64,000 nucleotides of DNA from the IMG/VR virus record IMGVR_UViG_3300047496_000213, positions 17,817 to 81,816 of that record. The stretch is one strand, 5' to 3'. Each line of letters starts with the position of its first letter. The first letter of the stretch is position 1. The translations under genes were made by a program, and so were the position numbers. The notes under the pieces were generated by a model, which saw nothing but the letters and a program-made list of their open reading frames with translations, was not told where the DNA came from and searched no databases. Positions 58,314 to 64,000 of this stretch are shown here, one piece after another. This DNA is from a virus.

Positions 58314-58340
58314 AGAAAGAACAAAAGGAAAGGAAATGAA

Positions 58341-58934
58341 ATGATCAAACGCTCTATTGTCTTGGTAGCATCTTTGTGTATGTTGTCGTTCGCGGTTCCG
58401 GCATCAGCCCAAAGTCTGGATTGTCAAAAACTCGATTTGACAAGTATGACGCCCGATCAAATTAGAATGGCACAAACGTTCTGTGCATCTGCGGCGCCCG
58501 CTGCTCAGGCCGCTCAAACTGCCGCTCAAATTACTCCGGACAAGGTGCGAGAATGGGCCAGCATCGGTAAGGATTTCTCGACGGCTATTGTTGAGACTGC
58601 CAATGGTCTAGGCCAGACTGCAAACCAATTTCTATTTACTCCAGTAGGCATCATGATTGCCTTCTACTTCATGTGGGGCAAGATTGGTGGAATAATCATT
58701 GGCATTCCTTTGCTAATTTCTTTGTGGTTTCTTTATGCATTCATTTGTGGTCGCTTCGGAAAAGCCTCAATAGAGTATGAGAATATTCCAATTTTTGGTG
58801 GAGTTTTTACCACCAGAAAAATCAAAAAAATTGAATATGACAAAGAAAGCGAAGAAATTACACGGCTTTGGGGGTTAATGGCTATTCCCACTTTGGGTAT
58901 AAGTGCGCTTATTATATTCAACCTGATCTTTTAA
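58341..58934 (+). CDS. Membrane protein with signal peptide (197 aa)
   Basis: Residues 1-23 are a classic signal peptide ending ASA before QS. A periplasmic-looking Ala/Gln-rich stretch follows, then hydrophobic segments at about 98-112, 114-134 and 178-196 around a charged loop (TTRKIKKIEYDKESEEIT). It may be an envelope protein acting during infection, for example in superinfection exclusion or lysis control; this is inference. AAAGGAAAGG precedes the ATG. Confidence 0.65.
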   Translation: MIKRSIVLVASLCMLSFAVPASAQSLDCQKLDLTSMTPDQIRMAQTFCASAAPAAQAAQTAAQITPDKVREWASIGKDFSTAIVETANGLGQTANQFLFTPVGIMIAFYFMWGKIGGIIIGIPLLISLWFLYAFICGRFGKASIEYENIPIFGGVFTTRKIKKIEYDKESEEITRLWGLMAIPTLGISALIIFNLIF

Positions 58935-59294
58935 ATGTCTACCTTCAAGCAACGCGAAGAAGTAAGCCGCGAACCAGATGCTATGTCTGATTCATATGAA
59001 TTCGTTAAGGTTGATCCTGACGATTTTATAGCTTTTTTGCATAGCCCGTCGATTGCACGGATGTGGAATATCGAAAAATCTCCTATTGAGTGGTATTTGG
59101 AAGACAGATTCCCAGAATATCGTTGGTCTGTATCTGGTTTGTCTATCTATAAATCTAATAGTGAATGCATTTCGCGATCCGAATTTCAAAAATGGGTCCA
59201 AAAATTCGAGACTACGTTGCTGAACTTTACTCCTGGGTATAATATATCTACAGCGGAAGTTCGAAAAATTTTGAAAGGAATTCTTGGAAAATGA
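58935..59294 (+). CDS. Unknown protein (119 aa)
   Basis: It starts right after the stop of the membrane protein. It has a WYLEDRFPEYRWSV segment and a helical C-terminus. Second gene of a four-gene run (58341-59868) joined by abutting or ATGA junctions. No family recognised. Confidence 0.6.
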   Translation: MSTFKQREEVSREPDAMSDSYEFVKVDPDDFIAFLHSPSIARMWNIEKSPIEWYLEDRFPEYRWSVSGLSIYKSNSECISRSEFQKWVQKFETTLLNFTPGYNISTAEVRKILKGILGK

Positions 59295-59458
59295 TTACTG
59301 ACACTGATATCGATAGGGCCGCCGAAGTCATTTATAATGATTTCTTTGGTGCTCGTGTAGGTGAACTCTGGGAAACCCTACCCGACGACGCAATCATAAA
59401 GATACAGTGTCGTGCAACAGCTAAAGCCGCTGTAAATGCGGCATTGAAGTCAACATGA
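59291..59458 (+). CDS. Small protein (55 aa)
   Basis: Both ends overlap neighbouring genes by ATGA, strong evidence that it is translated. The sequence MITDTDIDRAAEVIYNDFFG ... RATAKAAVNAAL is helical and acidic to neutral. Function unknown. Confidence 0.65.
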   Translation: MITDTDIDRAAEVIYNDFFGARVGELWETLPDDAIIKIQCRATAKAAVNAALKST

Positions 59459-59868
59459 ATAATATAATTGATATTTCAAAAATTCGAAAAGAAAAAGAAG
59501 ATAATGATCTTCAAAAAGAACTTAACGATATTTGGGATGCGGCGGTAAATAGCGGGATAATTTATACGAATACAGATGCAGATAATCTCTTCCAGGCGCG
59601 CTTAAGAGATAAAGTAGTTAGTATTTTAGAACAAAAAAATTTAATAAATGTCGAAGAAGCCTGTCAGGAAACAGTAATGAGAAAGTTATCAACTATATTG
59701 TATGATGAAGATGCTATTAAACCAGACTTAAACAAATTAGCAGAACTGATTGCTGAAGAATTCAATTTCAGTATAGGATATCTCATTTCTATTATGGCAA
59801 ATCGTAGATTAGATATAGAGAAACCGTGGATGAGTTTTATGATAAAACTACATTTAAAAACCGCCTAA
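59455..59868 (+). CDS. Unknown helical protein (137 aa)
   Basis: Last gene of the ATGA-coupled run. It begins MNNIIDISKIRKEKEDNDLQ and is largely helical and charged. No motif recognised. Its end overlaps the convergent gene at 59854. Confidence 0.6.
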   Translation: MNNIIDISKIRKEKEDNDLQKELNDIWDAAVNSGIIYTNTDADNLFQARLRDKVVSILEQKNLINVEEACQETVMRKLSTILYDEDAIKPDLNKLAELIAEEFNFSIGYLISIMANRRLDIEKPWMSFMIKLHLKTA

Positions 59869-60096
59869 ACCGCCGCCACCCGGTTCTTCTATTGGGCTGT
59901 ACATAATTCCCAAAAGGTCTTGACGCTTCAACGCTTCGGACTTTTTCAAAGATCGCATCAATTTTAATCTATTGAGAATAGCTAAAGTTAGAACTGGTTT
60001 GCGTGTATCGTCAAAGTGGCGAGCATTATACGAATCTTGAGACGGATTGTAATAACCTGTCGCTACTTGTGCTTGATCAAATTCTAAAAGTTTCAT
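59854..60096 (-). CDS. Conserved small virion-type protein (80 aa)
   Basis: MKLLEFDQ is followed by GYYNPSQDSYNARHFDDTRK, PVLTLAILNRLK and a Gly-rich end. The DDTRKPVLTL...LNRLK pattern recurs in small uncharacterised proteins of T4-like phages near head genes. A TATAAATA box is 6 nt before the ATG. The short leader loosely resembles MKLHEL at 4681. Confidence 0.55.
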   Translation of the reverse strand: MKLLEFDQAQVATGYYNPSQDSYNARHFDDTRKPVLTLAILNRLKLMRSLKKSEALKRQDLLGIMYSPIEEPGGGGLGGF

Positions 60097-60101
60097 AATA
60101 T

Positions 60102-60109
60102 TATTTATA
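60102..60109 (-). promoter_or_regulatory. T4-late-like promoter box
   Basis: Exact TATAAATA on the minus strand, 5 nt before ATG 60096. Confidence 0.6.
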
Positions 60110-60119
60110 CAAAAATCGC

Positions 60120-60147
60120 TTGACTACTTTAAGAACTATATTATAAT
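60120..60147 (+). promoter_or_regulatory. Sigma70-like promoter
   Basis: TTGACT (60120-60125), a 16-nt spacer and TATAAT (60142-60147). It is divergent from the late box at 60102. Confidence 0.65.
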
Positions 60148-60179
60148 GAACAAATAATCAGATGCATAGGAGATAAAAT

Positions 60180-60251
60180 ATGAAGTTCCTTAGAAATCCT
60201 TCTGTTATCGACTTTTCGAGTATTGTCAAGGTCGTCAGCAAGCCAAGCTAG
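60180..60251 (+). CDS. Short leader-type ORF (23 aa)
   Basis: AGGAG lies 8 nt before ATG 60180. The peptide MKFLRNPSVIDFSSIVKVVS plus KPS ends 11 nt before the next ATG. The good ribosome site and promoter argue for translation, perhaps as a leader peptide coupled to the next gene. Confidence 0.45.
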   Translation: MKFLRNPSVIDFSSIVKVVSKPS

Positions 60252-60262
60252 GTCGTGATGAT

Positions 60263-60532
60263 ATGGAAATTAAAACCGTTGGGTATAGTTATGATGACAT
60301 GGACAATCGGACTGGTCGTATCTACGTTAACGGCGTAGAAATCGGCCATGTTTCACAGGAAGAAGCCACTTGGGCTGGTGTCGATGCTCTAAAGCGTGTG
60401 GCCAATGGTCTAGCGAAGCTCGCGGGTATCCAACTGGAAAATGTTGATGCTCCCTTTGAAGAGGAAGACGATGAAGAATGGCTTCTTCAATGGCGCTTCT
60501 TCAATGGCAATCCGGACAGCAATAGCGTGTGA
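60263..60532 (+). CDS. Unknown acidic protein (89 aa)
   Basis: VGYSYDDMDNRTGRIYVNGV suggests a small beta domain, followed by a helix and an acidic DAPFEEEDDEEW segment. It has no good ribosome site of its own and may depend on the upstream 23-aa ORF. No family recognised. Confidence 0.6.
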   Translation: MEIKTVGYSYDDMDNRTGRIYVNGVEIGHVSQEEATWAGVDALKRVANGLAKLAGIQLENVDAPFEEEDDEEWLLQWRFFNGNPDSNSV

Positions 60533-60540
60533 TACGACTG

Positions 60541-61005
60541 TTAAAACAAGGATGAGACTATATTCATTTTTATTCTCATTTCATTCATAGTTGATAATTT
60601 ATTTTTATAATCTTGATATTTTTTGAAACTATAATGAACATGCCCTTGTTTATTCAAAATTCGCAGTTCATCTAATAATTCTTTTTCTGTATGAGGAATA
60701 ATCAATGGGGTATTGAACTCTTTTATTACATCTTCTGGATTTACTTTTCCTCTAATATCATAAATATTTCCATTAGCCTCAACAGCAAAATGACTCCAAA
60801 GCCATTGAGTTGATTTATCGCGACTATATCTATTATGTGGTCCTGGTTCTTCGCAAAATGCTACAATTTCACAATTAATATTTCGTTTTTTAAGAAAGCG
60901 ATATAAAGACAACGCAAATGTTCCACAAAGACCACAAGTCGCATCCTCTACATCATCTCTACTATAAGAACAATTCTTAATCATTTCATCTATGCTATCG
61001 ATCAT
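60541..61005 (-). CDS. Transglutaminase/papain-like Cys protein (154 aa)
   Basis: CGLCGTFALSLY (Cys24 or Cys27 at a helix start), WSHFAVE (His72) and IYDIRG (Asp83) form a plausible Cys-His-Asp triad of a small papain- or transglutaminase-like fold. Its ATG overlaps the stop of the leader-bearing zincin-like gene (ATGA), so the two are made together. Whether it is a protease, amidase or transferase is unknown. Confidence 0.55.
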   Translation of the reverse strand: MIDSIDEMIKNCSYSRDDVEDATCGLCGTFALSLYRFLKKRNINCEIVAFCEEPGPHNRYSRDKSTQWLWSHFAVEANGNIYDIRGKVNPEDVIKEFNTPLIIPHTEKELLDELRILNKQGHVHYSFKKYQDYKNKLSTMNEMRIKMNIVSSLF

Positions 61006-61835
61006 ACTTCAACCAATACATAACCATTAAGATTATCAAACAATAACTTTATACGAGCGTTTAATTCTTTTTCTAATTGATCAGAAATAATAGAATTCTT
61101 AGGTAATTCAAGTATTACTTTGCCCTTTATCAAGTATTGAGCTATAAGTTCTGGAAAAACTTCAAACTCACCACTTACCCGATTGTTTCTAGCCGATGCA
61201 GAAGTCATTGGAATATCAACTGCATAAAACCCGCCTCCCCATTCCGTTTCATATTCATCGTCAGCAGTATCCGCTAAATAATCATCTTTTTCATCATCTA
61301 AAAATTCTGATCCACCTTGTTTTACGCAAGTTTTGTTTATATCTGATAGCATTTTTCCGAAGTTTGAAGATTCCCATTTACCAGCTATACCATCTTGCAG
61401 AGAATGTCCGATTTTATGAGCCAAAATCCAAGGTGTAAGAGCTATTTTGGCGTTTGTATTACCAGTAATATCAATAAAAGGCGAAAGATTTGAAAGTAAT
61501 AATACCTTAATCTTTCCGGGTTGACCAACATATTCCTGACCCATAAAAGTAAATTGGCGATGAAACCCGGCTCTTAATCTTATAGCCTCGTCATCAACTT
61601 CATCATTTATAGCTTCATCGTCTGCATCGGTAACATCAGAATTTATAATAAAAACTTCGAAAACATGCGGCGTTCTTGAAAAAGCTTTGAACATTCTTGG
61701 ACGAAAATCTGGTTTCTGCATTTTTATGCTATCGAACGACCCGAAACTGTTAGTTGTATTTGGATCGCCAACCACTGTTAGATCAGCCATAGGAGCTTCA
61801 TTGAGCCCTTCAACAATCTTGATAAATTCGCGCAT
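61002..61835 (-). CDS. Zincin-like protein with altered active site and capsid-targeting-like leader (277 aa)
   Basis: The leader MREFIKIVEG gives I-V-E cleavage. Around residue 137, WILAHKIGHSLQD looks like the zinc-protease motif H-E-x-G-H with the catalytic Glu changed to Lys. FPELIAQYLIKGK (about 228-240) could give a third ligand, as in related phage proteins. The protein may bind zinc without hydrolysis. It heads a two-gene unit with the Cys-protein. A GATAAATA box precedes the ATG. Confidence 0.6.
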   Translation of the reverse strand: MREFIKIVEGLNEAPMADLTVVGDPNTTNSFGSFDSIKMQKPDFRPRMFKAFSRTPHVFEVFIINSDVTDADDEAINDEVDDEAIRLRAGFHRQFTFMGQEYVGQPGKIKVLLLSNLSPFIDITGNTNAKIALTPWILAHKIGHSLQDGIAGKWESSNFGKMLSDINKTCVKQGGSEFLDDEKDDYLADTADDEYETEWGGGFYAVDIPMTSASARNNRVSGEFEVFPELIAQYLIKGKVILELPKNSIISDQLEKELNARIKLLFDNLNGYVLVEV

Positions 61836-61841
61836 CGATGA

Positions 61842-61849
61842 TATTTATC
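61842..61849 (-). promoter_or_regulatory. T4-late-like promoter box
   Basis: GATAAATA on the minus strand, 6 nt before ATG 61835. Confidence 0.55.
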
Positions 61850-61853
61850 AAAT

Positions 61854-62540
61854 ATGAAAACATTTCGGGTTTCAACTTCCTCATTCGCTGATGACTGGCC
61901 GCCTCATTATCCATCTATTACAGTAGAGATTGAAGCTAAATCTTATAGAGATGCTTTTGAAAAAAGTATTCCTCTGTTTATAAGTAATGACAATTTTCAT
62001 TACTCATATAATGATGAAATAATATTAGTCGTATATGGAACAACAAATTTTTTCCAAATATACAAAAAAGATAAAAATAACGTTACTACTTTTTTCCCTG
62101 ATTATCCTATAAAATATAATTATATAGTAAAACAAGAAATAGTTCATACATGTTCAGGTAAATTTAAACCTATTGGAGCCAAAAAAAGTAGAGCTTTTCA
62201 TTATCAAGTAATGAAAAGAACTTCCAGATTAGGTAAAGAATCTTTCACTATAATCAAAAAAATAGAAAATTACCGGCCTTTAGAAGATTTCATAGAATCC
62301 ATAAGTAAATCCGCATTCGATAAGTTTGTAAATCCAAATGATGTATGTTTCGATCATATGATATACTATGACGATATGGAAAAAAAGGATGATTTCTTTG
62401 CTTATTTCGATAAAGTAGTTCCATTAGGAAGATGGACAATGGTTCCATTTCCTTTTAGAGATGAAGGTATCGAGGATTGGAAAGTATATATCCTGTTTGA
62501 AAATGTTACCGATGCAATCATGGCTAAATTATCAGTGTGA
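61854..62540 (+). CDS. Unknown protein (228 aa)
   Basis: It starts 19 nt from the divergent cargo gene, with no clear ribosome site. A beta-rich N-terminal half (VSTSSFADDWPPHYPSITVE) and a C-terminal end WKVYILFENVTDAIMAKL that faintly recalls the tandem family at 566-1353. No domain recognised. Confidence 0.6.
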   Translation: MKTFRVSTSSFADDWPPHYPSITVEIEAKSYRDAFEKSIPLFISNDNFHYSYNDEIILVVYGTTNFFQIYKKDKNNVTTFFPDYPIKYNYIVKQEIVHTCSGKFKPIGAKKSRAFHYQVMKRTSRLGKESFTIIKKIENYRPLEDFIESISKSAFDKFVNPNDVCFDHMIYYDDMEKKDDFFAYFDKVVPLGRWTMVPFPFRDEGIEDWKVYILFENVTDAIMAKLSV

Positions 62541-64000
62541 TTACATAGGTGGGGCCTGACCGCCAGCCGGTGGCGGTGCTGCTGGACCGGCGCCTGGACC
62601 TGGAGCTTGGCCGCCTTCTGGTGGTGGGCCGCCTTCTTCTCCACCCATATCTTCTCCACCAAACTCATCCATGTCTCCCATACCACCTTCTGGCATGTGA
62701 AATCCAACATCCCCGAGATCACCTTCTGGATTACTATCAGCGGGCGTTTCTCCGGTAACTTTCTTGAGTTTATCAGCATTTTCTTCTGCCCACATTCTTT
62801 CATTTTCCAAGATTTCATCTTCGGTCAAGTTTAAGAATCTCTTCAATTTGAAACGTTCAGATAGTTTTTTGTTTTCTGCTACCTGTTGATAGACACTGAC
62901 TTGTTGAGAATCCAATTCAATTTGACGATATTTGGTAAAGTTTTGTGGTGGATTGAAACGCAATTCGAACAAATTGCTTTCAATTTCAATACCATTACCT
63001 TTCAAAAATTCCTTGAACTTTTGATCAAAATTAGGAGAAAGCAAAGCTTGCAGACGCATACAATATTTGTTGAAACGGAATTCTTGAATAACAGCCGCCC
63101 CCAATTTTCCATCATTATATCCAGCACCTTGTGATCCTGTTTCTTCGTCTCCAAGGGACAAATATGACGTTGGGATACGAAGACCCCGAGCCATTTTTTT
63201 AGCAAACCAACTTAAATCGCCAATTTCTCCTAAATTATCACCACCCGGAAGAACTTCAACCGACGATCCACGACCCTCTAATCCAACGGCAAAGAAATAA
63301 TCATCGCAAATTGCAAGAGGATTATATGCAGCATCTATTATACTTCCTCCTGTTCCTGAGTTTTTTGTAAAAATTCCACCTTCTATTGCAAAAGTATGAA
63401 AATTATGAAATTCTTCTCTTCCATCAACAGTAATAGTTCCGGTATCTTCTAGTTCTTCACACCACTCCATTTTAACTAATTTGTGATTTAGTAAACTTTG
63501 TTTATTTTTGAAATCACTATAGCTGGAAAATCCATTATTTTTGATCATTGTTTTTATCAAATCTGGTCCGAATTTATTTTTCTTGGAGTTATTTGTGTCC
63601 TGAAACAATTTGATAAATTTTTCATCTTTTTGCATAGATTTGTAAATGAAACCAACTTCATGCTTATTAAACGGCAAGTTTTTTTCAACTTCAGTATAAT
63701 GATTTCGTAAAATATTAAACATTTCATGATTAAAATTGTATTTTACACATGAATTTCGATTTCCAAGAAACTTTTGATTAGGGTTTTTATTACAAAAATC
63801 TCTCCAATTTTTGTAACCTACCCATTTTAATAATTCATAAATATATCTATCACACACAAATAATTTTCTGGATGTGGGGTTATTTACATGAACCAAATCA
63901 AATTCTTTATTCCATTCTGGATTTATTTTTAGTTCTGCAATAAGTTTTCGCATCGTAGAAGCAGAAGAATTCATGTATTTTTGTAAAACTATGTCATATA
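62541..64000 (-). CDS. 20: Portal protein gp20 with intein, N-terminus beyond the window
   Basis: After the intein the extein reads SGTGGSIIDAAYNPLAICDD, FFAVGLEGRGSSVEVLPGG and LGEIGDLSWFAKKMARGLRI, then PTSYLS, the conserved C-terminal half of T4-type portal proteins. It ends in a Gly/Pro-rich tail with acidic GGxxMGGE stretches. The frame is open to position 64000, so the ATG at 63974 is internal. The portal forms the DNA entry vertex and starts capsid assembly, consistent with the following core, protease, scaffold and capsid genes. Confidence 0.85.
   Translation of the reverse strand, partial: YDIVLQKYMNSSASTMRKLIAELKINPEWNKEFDLVHVNNPTSRKLFVCDRYIYELLKWVGYKNWRDFCNKNPNQKFLGNRNSCVKYNFNHEMFNILRNHYTEVEKNLPFNKHEVGFIYKSMQKDEKFIKLFQDTNNSKKNKFGPDLIKTMIKNNGFSSYSDFKNKQSLLNHKLVKMEWCEELEDTGTITVDGREEFHNFHTFAIEGGIFTKNSGTGGSIIDAAYNPLAICDDYFFAVGLEGRGSSVEVLPGGDNLGEIGDLSWFAKKMARGLRIPTSYLSLGDEETGSQGAGYNDGKLGAAVIQEFRFNKYCMRLQALLSPNFDQKFKEFLKGNGIEIESNLFELRFNPPQNFTKYRQIELDSQQVSVYQQVAENKKLSERFKLKRFLNLTEDEILENERMWAEENADKLKKVTGETPADSNPEGDLGDVGFHMPEGGMGDMDEFGGEDMGGEEGGPPPEGGQAPGPGAGPAAPPPAGGQAPPM
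63360..64000 (-). other. C-terminal part of an intein in the portal gene
   Basis: The block F/G-like end EFHNFHTFAIEGGIFTKN precedes Ser as +1 residue, with Lys rather than the usual His before the final Asn. Upstream are about 170 residues that look helical and DNA-binding (WVGYKNWRDFCNKNPNQKFL, YTEVEKNL) rather than LAGLIDADG. The N-terminal splicing block lies outside the window. Confidence 0.7.

Overview
This 64 kb window is part of a large tailed-phage genome of T4-like (myovirus) ancestry. The evidence is a capsid block on the minus strand in T4 order: portal gp20 (running off the right edge), acidic prohead core protein, prohead protease gp21, scaffold gp22 and major capsid protein gp23. 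A gp31-like co-chaperonin, a gp44 clamp loader, thymidine kinase and PhoH are also present. The DNA is AT-rich, genes are short and tightly packed on both strands, and many starts follow boxes like the T4 late promoter TATAAATA. A MucR/Ros-type regulator, a family typical of Alphaproteobacteria, hints at an alphaproteobacterial host. That host call is inference only. I saw no tRNA, rRNA or CRISPR array.

Layout. 1-6.5 kb: small tandem paralogues, a coiled-coil membrane protein, a kinase-like protein and a LAGLIDADG endonuclease. 6.6-16.3 kb: small early-type genes with sigma70-like promoters, HNH endonucleases, and DUF6011- and DUF2786-like proteins. 16.3-18.7 kb: a jelly-roll protein, a lectin-like fibre and a HtrL/YibB-type glycosyltransferase. 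19.4-25 kb (minus strand): a DEDDh exonuclease/HNH/HD cassette, an HNH-RNA ligase fusion and a duplicated homing endonuclease. 25-34.8 kb: conserved phage genes, holin candidate, gp31, gp44 with an intein, HAD phosphatase, thymidine kinase and PhoH. 34.9-42.4 kb: NADAR glycosidase, MucR, then a complete NAD salvage block. 42.5-64 kb: the capsid block, heavily invaded by homing endonucleases, with more cargo-type genes.

Two systems stand out. First, at least nine intact and three decayed genes share an N-terminal peptide of the form MR-x-F/W-I-x-I/L-V-E-S. It matches the L/I-x-E cleavage rule of the T4 gp21 protease and resembles the capsid-targeting sequence of T4 internal proteins. Each has a TATAAATA-like box about 5-7 nt before the ATG. 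Behind this peptide lie different domains: several ADP-ribosyltransferase (ART)-like folds, a GNAT acetyltransferase, a zincin-like fold, a zinc-ribbon protein and unknowns. I infer a modular set of proteins packaged into the head and delivered with the DNA.

Second, positions 36269-42435 encode all four Preiss-Handler steps: nicotinamidase PncA, nicotinate phosphoribosyltransferase PncB, an NMN/NaMN adenylyltransferase-Nudix fusion, and glutamine-dependent NAD synthetase NadE. A NADAR-family ADP-ribose glycosidase sits just upstream. Together with the ART-like cargo, this suggests the phage both spends NAD and rebuilds it, possibly against NAD-depleting host defences.

Several genes are broken by frameshifts or in-frame stops. 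Homing endonucleases of at least four families, including fragments, and two inteins show intense selfish-element traffic.
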